The notes below the pieces were generated by a model. That model saw nothing but the letters and a program-made list of their open reading frames with translations, had not been told where the DNA came from and made no database searches. Positions 49,314-59,882 of a stretch of DNA of 64,000 nucleotides are shown piece by piece. The DNA lies in NCBI RefSeq assembly GCF_016722925.1, contig NZ_JAEQNC010000011.1, forward strand, positions 62,001 through 126,000, read 5' to 3'. Every line of letters begins with the position of its first letter. The first letter of the stretch is position 1. The stretch is from Phytoamicus setariae. GTDB taxonomy: Bacteria; Pseudomonadota; Alphaproteobacteria; Rhizobiales; Rhizobiaceae. The position numbers and the translations under genes were made by a program.

Positions 49314-49913
49314 ATGGCTGCAAAACTCATTCTTGCATCGAAAAGCGCGTCGCGCCGCGCACTTATGGCTGGCGCGGGCCTGGCTTTTGAAACCGTTGCA
49401 GCAGACATTGACGAAAGGGCGACCGAAGCCCGATTGTCTGCCTGCAACGCCAGGCCGCCAGAAGTGGCTGTCGAATTGGCTAAGGCCAAGGCGCAGGCGG
49501 TCTCGGAGCAATATCCGGACGCGTATGTCATTGGTTCCGATCAGGTCTTGTCGCTGGGAACGGAGCTTTTCCATAAGCCACTGTCAATGGGCGAGGCCGG
49601 TGATCATATCCGCGCCATGGCCGGAAAGACCCACCATCTCAATTGTGGTGTTGCGATCGCATTTCGCGGCGAGGTCATCTGGTCTGCAATATCGATAGCG
49701 GCGATGACGATGCGGACGATTTCTCCATCCTTCCTGCAAACCTATCTCGATATGGCGGGTCCGGATATCTTGCAGAGCGTGGGTGCCTATCAGTTCGAGG
49801 GGCCGGGCGTGCAACTCTTTGAAAAGATAGAGGGCGACTACTTCACCATTTTGGGCTTGCCCATGCTGACGCTGCTGGCCGGATTGCGGGAACTGGGAGT
49901 CATCGATGCGTGA
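49314..49913 (+). CDS. maf: Maf family nucleotide pyrophosphatase
   Basis: This 199-residue protein starts [17 protein letters not shown], the N-terminal substrate motif of Maf. It has the catalytic [17 protein letters not shown] (about 65-81) and [20 protein letters not shown]. Maf proteins hydrolyse modified or non-canonical nucleoside triphosphates and can arrest division. The chosen ATG 49314 is preferred over the longer frame from 49257. The 3' end overlaps aroE by 8 bases. Confidence 0.92.
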   Translation: MAAKLILASKSASRRALMAGAGLAFETVAADIDERATEARLSACNARPPEVAVELAKAKAQAVSEQYPDAYVIGSDQVLSLGTELFHKPLSMGEAGDHIRAMAGKTHHLNCGVAIAFRGEVIWSAISIAAMTMRTISPSFLQTYLDMAGPDILQSVGAYQFEGPGVQLFEKIEGDYFTILGLPMLTLLAGLRELGVIDA

Positions 49914-50766
49914 TTCACGTGAAACATCCTTAACGAAAGCCTTTGTCTGCGGTCACCCGATTAAGCATTCGCGTTCGCCCAAGATCCATAACTATTGGCT
50001 TAGGAATTTCGAACTGCACGGCCACTACGAAGCCGTCGACGTGGAGCCTGGTAATTTCGCCGGCTTCATCTCTGCTCTGAAGAGTGGTGAATCCGGCTAC
50101 GTAGGTGGTAACGTTACCATCCCCCATAAAGAGCGCGCTTTTCATCTCGCCGATTTGCCTGATGACCTGGCGAAAGAACTCGGCGCCGCCAACACGCTTT
50201 ATATGGATAGGGGGCAACTCTGTGCTACGAACACGGACGGTTACGGCTTTCTCTCCAATCTGGATGAGCAAGCGCCCGGTTGGGACGACACGCGCAATAT
50301 CGCTGTTGTTTTCGGGGCGGGCGGCGCCAGTCGTGCCATCGTACAGGCGGTTCGCAATCGTGGCTTCCGCGAAATCCATGTCCTCAATCGTACGGTCGGG
50401 CGCGCCCAGGAATTGGCCGACCTGTTCGGTCCGCGTATTCATGCGGGGCCGATAGATGCACTGGTCGAGCGGATGGCCGGCGCCAATCTGTTCGTCAACA
50501 CGACATCGCTCGGTATGGACGATAGTGGTGCCTTTGACATCGATTTTACCCCGATGGCTGAAAGCGGCTTGGTGACCGACATCGTCTATGTGCCGTTGAT
50601 GACCCCGTTCCTCAGCCAGGCGAAGCAACAGGGTCGCAGGGTTGCCGATGGATTGGGCATGTTGTTGCATCAGGCCGTACCGGGTTTTGAGAAATGGTTT
50701 GGAAAACGGCCGGAAGTGACCGCGGCATTGCGATCGCTCATCGTCGACGATCTGGGGTCGCATTGA
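49906..50766 (+). CDS. aroE: Shikimate dehydrogenase
   Basis: This 286-residue enzyme reduces 3-dehydroshikimate with NADPH in aromatic amino acid synthesis. It has the substrate region [14 protein letters not shown] (about 15-28), the catalytic lysine in [12 protein letters not shown] (about 66-77), and the nucleotide motif [13 protein letters not shown] (about 134-146). Its first codons (MRDSRETS) are encoded by a parS-like sequence at 49911-49926. The stop overlaps the coaE start (TGATG). Confidence 0.95.
   Translation: MRDSRETSLTKAFVCGHPIKHSRSPKIHNYWLRNFELHGHYEAVDVEPGNFAGFISALKSGESGYVGGNVTIPHKERAFHLADLPDDLAKELGAANTLYMDRGQLCATNTDGYGFLSNLDEQAPGWDDTRNIAVVFGAGGASRAIVQAVRNRGFREIHVLNRTVGRAQELADLFGPRIHAGPIDALVERMAGANLFVNTTSLGMDDSGAFDIDFTPMAESGLVTDIVYVPLMTPFLSQAKQQGRRVADGLGMLLHQAVPGFEKWFGKRPEVTAALRSLIVDDLGSH
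49911..49926. other. parS-like site (15 of 16)
   Basis: TGATTCACGTGAAACA differs from consensus at one base. It lies in codons 2-7 of aroE and in the overlap with the end of maf, about 1.5 kb from the oriC candidate. Confidence 0.85.
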
Positions 50767-51356
50767 TGATCCGCCTCGGCCTGACCGGCTCGATCGGCAT
50801 GGGAAAGTCGACGACGGCTTCGATGTTTGCCGAGGAGGGTGTACCGGTCATCGATGCCGATGGCATCGTTCACGAGCTCTACCAGGGCAAAGCAGCCACC
50901 GAGATCGAGCAAGCTTTTCCCGGCACTGTCGTCGACGGCGTGGTGGATCGCACAAGATTGTCAGCGGCACTTTCCGTTGACCCTTCATCATTCCGTCGGC
51001 TTGAGGCTATCGTTCATCCTCTCGTCTGGAAGCGCGAACAGGAACTGCTTGATGCAGCGCGACAGACCGGTGCTGATATCGCGGTTCTTGATATTCCACT
51101 GCTTTTCGAGAACCATGCAGAAGCGCGGGTCGACAAAGTCGTTGTCGTTACCTGCGATCCCGAACTGCAGCGTGCGAGGGTTCTGGCGCGACCGGGAATG
51201 ACCGAGGACAAATTCGCCTTGATCCTTTCGCGGCAGCTGTCCGATACGGAGAAAAGGAAGCGCGCCGATTTTATCATCGACACCGGCCTGGGGCTGGAGT
51301 CGGCGAGGGCCCGAGTGACAGAGATCCTGAGCGAATTGCGCTCAGCTAAAAAGTAG
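50766..51356 (+). CDS. coaE: Dephospho-CoA kinase
   Basis: This 196-residue P-loop kinase makes the last step of coenzyme A synthesis. Walker A GLTGSIGMGKSTTASMF is at the N-terminus, VIDADGIVHELYQGKAA at about 30-46 and DIPLLFENHAEARVDKVVVV near 113. The start ATG 50766 overlaps the aroE stop; the frame is open further upstream but without support. It ends 6 bases before dnaQ. Confidence 0.95.
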   Translation: MIRLGLTGSIGMGKSTTASMFAEEGVPVIDADGIVHELYQGKAATEIEQAFPGTVVDGVVDRTRLSAALSVDPSSFRRLEAIVHPLVWKREQELLDAARQTGADIAVLDIPLLFENHAEARVDKVVVVTCDPELQRARVLARPGMTEDKFALILSRQLSDTEKRKRADFIIDTGLGLESARARVTEILSELRSAKK

Positions 51357-51362
51357 GACCAC

Positions 51363-52082
51363 ATGCGCGAGATTATCTTCGATACGGAAACCACCGGCCT
51401 GGACTCGCGTGATGATCGGATCATCGAAATCGGCGGGATAGAACTTCGGGACCACTTTCCGACCGGACGCACCATCCATATTTTCATCAATCCCAATGGC
51501 AAGAAGGTTCATCCGGATGCCTTGGCAGTGCACGGTATCACCGATGAATTTCTGGCCGACAAGCCGGTCTTCGCCGCTGTCGCCGATCAGATCATGGAAT
51601 TTTTCGACGGCGCGATGTGGGTGGCACACAACGCCAACTTCGACATGGGTTTCATCAACGCGGAATTCGCCCGGCTGGGGCTGGCACCGATACCTGCCAC
51701 CAGCGTCACCGACACACTACAAATCGCGCGTCGAAAACATCCGATGGGGCCGAATTCGCTGGATGCGTTGTGCCGGCGCTACGGCATCGACAACTCCCAC
51801 CGTCAGAAGCATGGCGCGCTTCTCGATTCCGAACTTCTCGCAGAAGTCTATATCGAGCTGATTGGTGGTCGCCAGACGGCACTCGGTCTCGGTGGCCCGG
51901 AAGCCGGCAATTCCCAGGTTCAGCGCTCTGATGAAGTGGTGGTCCTGCGTGCGCGCCCCACGCCGCTCGGTTCGCGGCTGAGGGTGGAGGAAGCAGAAGC
52001 GCATGCGGCGCTCGTTGCCAAGATGGGCGAAAAGGCGATCTGGGCGAAATACGGTCTACAGCAGGCGAAAGCCGAAAAGTAA
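51363..52082 (+). CDS. dnaQ: DNA polymerase III epsilon subunit (proofreading 3'-5' exonuclease)
   Basis: This 239-residue exonuclease is a DEDDh type. Exo I is IIFDTETTGLDSRDDRIIEI (about 4-23, DTE metal ligands), Exo II is WVAHNANFDMGFINAEF (about 87-103), and Exo III is HRQKHGALLDSELLAEVY (about 146-163) with the catalytic His. The C-terminal tail binds the polymerase. It ends the aroE-coaE-dnaQ cluster at a terminator shared with secB. Confidence 0.96.
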   Translation: MREIIFDTETTGLDSRDDRIIEIGGIELRDHFPTGRTIHIFINPNGKKVHPDALAVHGITDEFLADKPVFAAVADQIMEFFDGAMWVAHNANFDMGFINAEFARLGLAPIPATSVTDTLQIARRKHPMGPNSLDALCRRYGIDNSHRQKHGALLDSELLAEVYIELIGGRQTALGLGGPEAGNSQVQRSDEVVVLRARPTPLGSRLRVEEAEAHAALVAKMGEKAIWAKYGLQQAKAEK

Positions 52083-52110
52083 AACGCCCGGCGAAGATCA
52101 CCGGGCGTTC
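52083..52110. terminator. Bidirectional terminator between dnaQ and secB
   Basis: The stem AACGCCCGG (52083-52091) / CCGGGCGTT (52101-52109) has a 9-base loop between the convergent dnaQ and secB genes. T-runs are short on both sides. Confidence 0.65.
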
Positions 52111-52133
52111 AGGTCATACAGGCAAATTGGCCC

Positions 52134-52622
52134 TTAGTTGTTCGCGGCCACGCGAGCCTTAGCCTGTTCTTCGGCCATGCGCTGCTGGAACATCTGGGCA
52201 AAATCGATCGGGTCGATCATCAGCGGCGGGAAGCCACCGTTGCGGGTCGCGTCGGCAACGATCTGACGGGCGAATGGGAACAGCAGACGCGGGCATTCGA
52301 TGAACAGAACCGGCAGCATGTGTTCCTGGGCAAAGCCCTGAACGCGGAACAGGCCACCATAGGAAAGTTCGGCATGGAAGACGACCTTGTCGCCATCCTT
52401 GGCGGACGCATCAAGTGTCAGCACCACATCGAAATCCGTTTCGGACATCGGGTTTGCATTGACGTTGACGGAGATGTTGATCGCCGGAGCCTTGTCGCGC
52501 GACTGCAAGGTGCGCGGCGCGCCGGGATTCTCGAAGGAAAAATCCTTCACATACTGGGCGAGAATATTGATCGCGGGCTGACGATCAGCGGCTTCGTTGC
52601 CGGCACCGTTTTCATTCGACAT
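52134..52622 (-). CDS. secB: Protein export chaperone SecB
   Basis: This roughly 162-residue tetrameric chaperone keeps precursors unfolded and passes them to SecA. It has [19 protein letters not shown] (about 19-37), [14 protein letters not shown] near the middle and [29 protein letters not shown] near the C-terminus. The acidic patch after DFSFENP is typical. The chosen start is ATG 52622 (MSNENGAG); the frame extends to a GTG at 52637. Confidence 0.95.
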   Translation of the reverse strand: MSNENGAGNEAADRQPAINILAQYVKDFSFENPGAPRTLQSRDKAPAINISVNVNANPMSETDFDVVLTLDASAKDGDKVVFHAELSYGGLFRVQGFAQEHMLPVLFIECPRLLFPFARQIVADATRNGGFPPLMIDPIDFAQMFQQRMAEEQAKARVAANN

Positions 52623-52827
52623 TTGGATAATCCTCACTACCTCTTGGCGGATGTCGGTCTTGGCCGATGCGCCGCTCGGAACTTCTTCATATCAGGGCTT
52701 TCTCGATCCGGCCGGTCCGGTGTCGCCAGCGCCGGAAATCAATCGATACGGAGCAGCTGCGCCTGACCCTGGATCCGATCGGCATTGAAGGTTCGCGCAT
52801 GTCGCGAAGCAGGAATGTCGATAGGCC

Positions 52828-52876
52828 CCAAGGGCTCAGCCATCTAGCACTTCGGAGCAGTGCTTACAACCCTTGG
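52828..52876. other. Nested inverted repeat between secB and fxsA
   Basis: The outer stem is CCAAGGG (52828-52834) / CCCTTGG (52870-52876) and the inner stem AGCACT (52846-52851) / AGTGCT (52859-52864). It lies in the 264-base gap upstream of secB and downstream of fxsA. It could be a terminator-like element of fxsA, part of the secB leader, or a small RNA; there is no strong U-run. Confidence 0.4.
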
Positions 52877-52886
52877 CGATATGGCT

Positions 52887-53372
52887 TCAGTCGGGCTTGT
52901 CCAATCGCGGTCCATTCGATGGCGCATCGTCCTCGCGGCGATAATCCTCGGGCGAAAGATCCACATAGTCATCCGGCCGACGACGTCCGCGACGGTGGCC
53001 ACCATAGTAGGTCGTGACGCGCATGTTGCGGCTGGCATATATCCAGATCATACGCCTGAGTGGCGGCACCAACAACAGCAGGCCGATGATATCTGTGATA
53101 AATCCGGGTACGATGAGCAACAGCGCCGCAATGGCGATCATGAAGCCATCGGCAAGACCCTGTTCCGGAGGCTGGCCGCTGCGAATTTCCCGGTTGATCT
53201 TGCGAAACGCGCTGAGGCCCTGGTAGCGGAGGACCGATACGCCGACGATTGCCGACAGCACGACGAGCCCGATCGTCCTGAGAACGCCGATCGACTGGCC
53301 AACATAGATGAAGGCTGCGATCTCTGCGATGGGCAGTGCCAGAAAGCCGAGCACTGGAATTATGGATCGCAT
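52887..53372 (-). CDS. fxsA: FxsA family membrane protein
   Basis: This 161-residue protein has about four membrane segments. It begins MRSIIPVLGFLALPIAEIAA, with the FxsA core FIYVGQSIGVLRTIGLVVLSA. PEQGLADGFMIAIAALLLIVPGF and ITDIIGLLLLVPPLRR follow. A hydrophilic Arg/Asp-rich C-terminus completes it. E. coli FxsA is linked to phage T7 exclusion when over-expressed; the normal role is unknown. It diverges from the Tim44-like gene. Confidence 0.9.
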   Translation of the reverse strand: MRSIIPVLGFLALPIAEIAAFIYVGQSIGVLRTIGLVVLSAIVGVSVLRYQGLSAFRKINREIRSGQPPEQGLADGFMIAIAALLLIVPGFITDIIGLLLLVPPLRRMIWIYASRNMRVTTYYGGHRRGRRRPDDYVDLSPEDYRREDDAPSNGPRLDKPD

Positions 53373-53468
53373 GTCGATTCCCTCTGATGCGCTATTTGAA
53401 TGATTTTCAAATCACGACTATATGGGAAGCGAAGCAGAAAAGTTAAGACCTCAAGTCAAGGCAGGCAA

Positions 53469-54170
53469 ATGGGCACTGACAGTATTATCACCTTGTTCTT
53501 CCTCATCGTGGCGGCGTTGATCTTCCTCAACCTTCGCAGCGTGCTCGGAAGAAGGACCGGTAACGAAAAGCCGCCCTATGATCCATTCTCTCAGAACGAC
53601 GCTGGCCGGGCAGCCCAGCCTTCAGACGACGGCAAGGTGATTACGCTGCCGCGGCGCACGCCGGTCGATACCGAAAATCGCTATGAGGAAATCGACGGTT
53701 TCGCACCGGTGGGCTCGGAGCTCAACGGCGCGCTGCGTCGGATCTTCGATGCGGACCCGACCTTCAGCCCGCGCCAATTCGTTGAAGGTGCCGGCGCCGC
53801 CTATGAAATGGTGGTCATGGCGTTTGCCGAAGGCGACAGGAAGACACTGAAGAATCTGTTGTCCAATGAGGTTTTTGAGGGCTTCGATTCAGCCATCAGC
53901 GCACGCGAGAAGGCAGGGGAGCTGGTGAAATCGACCTTCGTCGGCATCGAGAAATCGGAAATGACGGCGGGGAGCCTCGAAGGAAGCGAAGTCAGCGTCA
54001 CTATGAACATCGTCAGCCAGCTTATCTCCGCGACCTACAATGCCGCTGGCGAGATTGTCGAGGGCAATGCCGACACGGTCGCCGAAGTGAAGGATACCTG
54101 GACATTCGCGCGCGACATCCGCTCGCGAGATCCGAACTGGAAATTGGTATCCACCCAATCCGAAGGCTGA
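53469..54170 (+). CDS. Tim44/TimA-like protein
   Basis: This roughly 233-residue protein has one N-terminal membrane segment (IITLFFLIVAALIFLNLRSVLG) and a C-terminal Tim44-like domain (about 85-233). Mitochondrial Tim44 links the import channel to Hsp70, and alphaproteobacterial relatives (TimA) are proposed inner-membrane proteins of uncertain role. In rhizobia it usually precedes mltA and an Smr gene, as here (6-base gap to mltA). ATG 53469 is preferred over the upstream ATG at 53400. Confidence 0.85.
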   Translation: MGTDSIITLFFLIVAALIFLNLRSVLGRRTGNEKPPYDPFSQNDAGRAAQPSDDGKVITLPRRTPVDTENRYEEIDGFAPVGSELNGALRRIFDADPTFSPRQFVEGAGAAYEMVVMAFAEGDRKTLKNLLSNEVFEGFDSAISAREKAGELVKSTFVGIEKSEMTAGSLEGSEVSVTMNIVSQLISATYNAAGEIVEGNADTVAEVKDTWTFARDIRSRDPNWKLVSTQSEG

Positions 54171-54176
54171 GGCCGC

Positions 54177-55280
54177 ATGGACTACGAGCTTAAAGAAGTG
54201 TCGTTCGACGCTCTTCCGGGCTGGAGGGATGAAGATCCTTCCAGCCTTTTCAGTCCAATGGGCCGATGCCTTTGGCATATGCGCAACGTCAAGCCCTACA
54301 AGACCGGCTCGCTTGGCATCGCCTCGCAAGCGCTGGAGGCGGTATTTTCGCAATCGGTTGAGGCAACGCCCGCGTCGCCAGCCGCCGCGCGACGGTTTTT
54401 CGAACAGTATTTCCAGCCATTCCTGATCCGCAGAAAAGATGGAGCGAGTGGTTTCGTCACCGCATTTTATGAACCGGAAGTCGAAGTCTCCGATACAGCG
54501 GACGACATTTGGCGCTACCCCTTCTATCTGCGGCCCGATGATCTTGTCGATCTCGACGTCTCCAACCGGCCGGAAGCTCTGGACGCGACCTATGCATTTG
54601 GCCAACAGACCGAAAGCGGCGTCCGGCCCTACCCGGACCGGAGGGCGATCGATGAGGGCGCCCTTGCCGGCCGAGGCCTTGAAATCGCCTGGGCAAGATC
54701 GAGGGTCGATGTATTCTTCGCTCATGTCCAGGGCGCGGCGCGGCTTAGATTTCGGGATGGCGCGCTCAGGCGTATAACCTATTCGGCCAAGGCCGGTCAC
54801 CCCTTTACGGGTATCGGCAGACACCTTGCTGATATTGGCGAAATTCCGCTGGCCCAAGTGTCCATGGCGTCGATCCGGCAATGGCTTGCGGATCATCCTC
54901 AGCGCCAGGATGAGATCCTCTGGCAGAACCGATCCTACATTTTCTTTCGCGAGGCGCCGGTGGAAGACATTCACCTGGGCCCCGTGGCGGCAGCCAAGGT
55001 GCCGCTCGAGGCTATGCGCTCGATCGCGGTAGACAGGCAGATTCATACATTCTCGTCGCTGTTCTATATCGACAGCCCGAGTCTGACGCATTTGACCGAT
55101 GGCGTACCCTTCCAGCGGTTGATGATGGCGTTGGATACGGGAACTGCTATCGTTGGACCCGCCCGTGGCGATCTCTTTACCGGATCCGGCGATGCGGCGG
55201 GCGTGCTCGCCGGCAATGTCAAGAACGACGCGGACTTCTACATCCTGGTCCCCAAGAGCGTCGCGGCGGAGTATCGCTGA
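54177..55280 (+). CDS. mltA: Membrane-bound lytic murein transglycosylase A
   Basis: This 367-residue MltA-family enzyme cleaves glycan strands. It has domain A with FVTAFYEPEVEVSDTADD (about 100-117) and the C-terminal 3D domain with LMMALDTGTAIVGPARGDLFTGSGDAAGVLAG (split; aspartates of the 3D fold). No signal peptide or lipobox is visible at the N-terminus (MDYELKEVSFDALPGW), which is unusual for an enzyme that works in the periplasm. It is followed by an Smr gene that shares one base with its stop. Confidence 0.9.
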   Translation: MDYELKEVSFDALPGWRDEDPSSLFSPMGRCLWHMRNVKPYKTGSLGIASQALEAVFSQSVEATPASPAAARRFFEQYFQPFLIRRKDGASGFVTAFYEPEVEVSDTADDIWRYPFYLRPDDLVDLDVSNRPEALDATYAFGQQTESGVRPYPDRRAIDEGALAGRGLEIAWARSRVDVFFAHVQGAARLRFRDGALRRITYSAKAGHPFTGIGRHLADIGEIPLAQVSMASIRQWLADHPQRQDEILWQNRSYIFFREAPVEDIHLGPVAAAKVPLEAMRSIAVDRQIHTFSSLFYIDSPSLTHLTDGVPFQRLMMALDTGTAIVGPARGDLFTGSGDAAGVLAGNVKNDADFYILVPKSVAAEYR

Positions 55281-55828
55281 TGCGTGGCGGCAAGAGGCTC
55301 ACTGACGAAGATCGCATCCTCTGGGGCAAGGTGGCGCGCAGCACGCGAGCCTTGCCGGGCCGGATGGAAGATATCGAGGCCTTCGAGATCGAATTGCTCG
55401 AAGGGCGCGAGGAGGTCGCTGCAGCTATGCCCGCCGCTGCGATCCAGCCGGAACAGGTGCGAAAACCGGAAAAGAAGCCGCCGGGACAGCACCAGCCGCT
55501 TGAACGCCCCGTCAAGCGTAAACTGTCCAAAGGCAGGTTGCAGCTCGAGGCACGCATCGACCTGCATGGAATGTTTCAGTCGGAGGCCCATTCGCTGCTA
55601 CTGGGCTTCATCGTCAGGGCTTATGAGCGTGGTTTGCGCCATGTTCTTGTCATCACCGGCAAGGGCTCATCATTGGGCAGTGACGGCGCCCTGAAGCGGG
55701 CGGTACCGATGTGGTTCGGCAAGCCCGAGTTCCGGCACATGATTTCGTCCTATGAGACTTCGGCGCAGAACCATGGGGGCGAAGGCGCCCTGTATGTCAG
55801 GCTCGCCAAGCGGGGAGATCGGCCATGA
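55280..55828 (+). CDS. Smr domain protein
   Basis: This 182-residue protein has a C-terminal Smr (small MutS-related) domain (about 92-180). It shows the DLHG motif (IDLHGMFQSEAHSLLLGF) and the nucleic-acid-binding TGKG (VITGKGSSLGSDGALKR). The N-terminal part is charged and probably unstructured. Smr domains act as endonucleases on branched DNA or on mRNA at stalled ribosomes. It overlaps mltA and the next gene, so it is part of a tight operon. Confidence 0.88.
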   Translation: MRGGKRLTDEDRILWGKVARSTRALPGRMEDIEAFEIELLEGREEVAAAMPAAAIQPEQVRKPEKKPPGQHQPLERPVKRKLSKGRLQLEARIDLHGMFQSEAHSLLLGFIVRAYERGLRHVLVITGKGSSLGSDGALKRAVPMWFGKPEFRHMISSYETSAQNHGGEGALYVRLAKRGDRP

Positions 55829-56202
55829 CGCCTTTCGGCGTGACGGTGCGACGAATCCGGAAGGAACGTGGACTGACGCAGAAGGCCATGGCGAAAGCAC
55901 TGGGCGTGTCGCCCGCCTATCTATCGGCGCTGGAGAATGGTAAGAAGGGCAGGCCGGGTTTCGATTTCCTGCAACGGGCTGCCGGCTATCTGAATATCAT
56001 ATGGGACGAGGCCGACGATTTCTTTCGCGTTGCGTCGATTTCGCACCCCCGCGTGGTGGTGGATACGTCGGGGCTTGCACCCGAATATACGGCTTTCGCC
56101 AACCGGCTTTCGCAGGACATTCGTCAGCTTCGTCCGGAGACGGTCCGCGAAATGATGCAATTGTTGAACGCCGCCGCAAATACCCGGGAAAATGGGCGTT
56201 AG
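55825..56202 (+). CDS. Xre-family helix-turn-helix regulator
   Basis: This 125-residue DNA-binding protein has an N-terminal HTH_3 domain (GVTVRRIRKERGLTQKAMAK and ALGVSPAYLSALENGKKGRP, about 5-44). The C-terminal part (about 60-125) is helical and includes APEYTAFANRLSQDIRQLRPE. It overlaps the Smr gene by 4 bases and is followed, 138 bases on, by gyrB. The target is unknown; autoregulation of the operon is possible. Confidence 0.9.
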   Translation: MTPFGVTVRRIRKERGLTQKAMAKALGVSPAYLSALENGKKGRPGFDFLQRAAGYLNIIWDEADDFFRVASISHPRVVVDTSGLAPEYTAFANRLSQDIRQLRPETVREMMQLLNAAANTRENGR

Positions 56203-56325
56203 AACCCCGTTTTCCGCCGCAATCGTCGGCCTATAGTTTGGCGTTTAGGGCAAAAACTCTATAGTCAAAGACACCTCACGCGAAGTGATTCGCGGGGCTC
56301 GCAAGGCCCACGGGAGCACGTTTGA

Positions 56326-58773
<2,448 letters not shown>

Positions 58774-58793
58774 CTTTTGCAGATGACAAACAG

Positions 58794-58821
58794 AAACGCC
58801 GGGCTTTGCCCGGCGTTTTCG
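58794..58821. terminator. Terminator after gyrB
   Basis: AAACGCCGGGC (58794-58804) / GCCCGGCGTTTT (58808-58819) with a TTT loop, followed by TTTC. The flanking A and T tracts suit both directions; the convergent nitroreductase gene ends 27 bases further on. Confidence 0.82.
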
Positions 58822-58824
58822 TTT

Positions 58825-58840
58825 GGATTCACGTGAAACA
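58825..58840. other. parS-like site (14 of 16)
   Basis: GGATTCACGTGAAACA, with differences only in the left arm, lies between the gyrB terminator and the end of the nitroreductase gene, about 10 kb from the oriC candidate. Confidence 0.75.
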
Positions 58841-58845
58841 CTTTC

Positions 58846-59445
58846 TTAAGATTTGAACTCGCCCTTGAAGACGATCTCTGCAAGCGGCTTGCGCTGGCTC
58901 TGGATTTCACGCGGCTGGTATTTTTCCGGAAGCTCTTCCCTGGGTGCCAGCCGGCCGACCGCTATCATGCATTCGACCGTGTAAAGCTCGCTGGAGATGC
59001 CCAAGCCTTCCTGAATGAGGTCGATGTGGATGCCGGCCATTGGATGGGCGATGTAGCCCAGACGGGATGCCTGAAGCGTAAAAGCCTGGGTCGCAGCGCC
59101 GGTATCGAAATCGTGCGTGCGATTGTATTTCGGCTCGGAACCATCCGTCGGCATGGTGTGGTTTTTCGACACCACGACGACGATCGCCGAAGCATTCTGC
59201 GACCAGGCGCGATTGCTGTCGATCAGGAAGCCGAGATACTTGTCCCATTCAGCGCTGTCGCGCAACGCATAGCTGAAACGCCAGGGCTGATGATTGCTGG
59301 CAGACTGTGCCCAGCGGGCCGCCTCGAACATGGTCAGCAGGTCTTCCTCCGGCATCGCCTCAGGGCGAAATGATCGGGCGGACCAGCGCTCCAGATATAC
59401 CGGATCGATGGGGAAGCCGGCCTTGCGGTTATTCTTCTCGAGCAT
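58846..59445 (-). CDS. Nitroreductase family protein
   Basis: This roughly 199-residue flavoprotein has the FMN-binding features of the family: RWSARSFRPEAMPEEDLLTM (about 19-38), EAARWAQSASNHQPWRFSYA (about 40-59, the ASNxQPW motif) and the C-terminal GLGISSELYTVECMIAVGR. It probably reduces quinones or nitro compounds with NAD(P)H; the natural substrate is unknown. ATG 59445 (AAGGA upstream) is preferred over the ATG at 59493, which would overlap the upstream gene by 19 bases. It probably shares a transcript with the DUF2218 gene. Confidence 0.88.
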   Translation of the reverse strand: MLEKNNRKAGFPIDPVYLERWSARSFRPEAMPEEDLLTMFEAARWAQSASNHQPWRFSYALRDSAEWDKYLGFLIDSNRAWSQNASAIVVVVSKNHTMPTDGSEPKYNRTHDFDTGAATQAFTLQASRLGYIAHPMAGIHIDLIQEGLGISSELYTVECMIAVGRLAPREELPEKYQPREIQSQRKPLAEIVFKGEFKS

Positions 59446-59474
59446 TCTCTTGTCCTTGTCAGTCTTTTGGCGAG

Positions 59475-59765
59475 TCAGTTCTGCCGCTTCCATACAAACT
59501 CCAGCTCCTCGCGGAAAGCGAAGCGTTTCAGGTGGTCCGCAACGACCGTCTCCAGCCGCTCGAGATCCTCCGTCGTTCCGTCCTCAATGCGAATCTGCAA
59601 TGCGTCCGGACTTGCGGTGAGCCATGTCTGGGCGCCGGAGGGGAAATCAATCCGGCCGTTCTGTGCGTCGAATTCGGCGGTCATTTTATGGGACCAGTGC
59701 TTGCATAGCTGCTGCAAGTACTTGCTGGCATGCTCGGTCGTCACCGTAGCGGATGTTTGGGCCAA
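59475..59765 (-). CDS. DUF2218 domain protein
   Basis: This roughly 96-residue protein carries the DUF2218 signature HASKYLQQLCKHWSHK near the N-terminus and FAFREELEFVWKR at the C-terminus. Such proteins are found with siderophore and redox genes, but their function is unknown. I chose the TTG at 59765, which is preceded by AAGGAGACGAAG, over the TTG at 59795. The latter falls inside a perfect inverted repeat that looks like an operator. Confidence 0.82.
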   Translation of the reverse strand: MAQTSATVTTEHASKYLQQLCKHWSHKMTAEFDAQNGRIDFPSGAQTWLTASPDALQIRIEDGTTEDLERLETVVADHLKRFAFREELEFVWKRQN

Positions 59766-59777
59766 CTTCGTCTCCTT

Positions 59778-59798
59778 CTCTTGAACTCTGTTCAAGAG
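59778..59798. promoter_or_regulatory. Palindromic site upstream of the DUF2218 gene
   Basis: CTCTTGAAC (59778-59786) and GTTCAAGAG (59790-59798) form a perfect 9-bp inverted repeat around TCT. It ends 12 bases before the chosen TTG start of DUF2218, on the upstream side, and is likely to be in the promoter or leader. It could bind a dimeric repressor; the protein is unknown. Confidence 0.5.
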
Positions 59799-59882
59799 TT
59801 ATTTGGTCAGAAATGGCAAATCCGCAAGCCCGTTTCTATCGACAAACTGTTCATCGTTTGCAGGCCTTGGCGGCTGTGGCCG

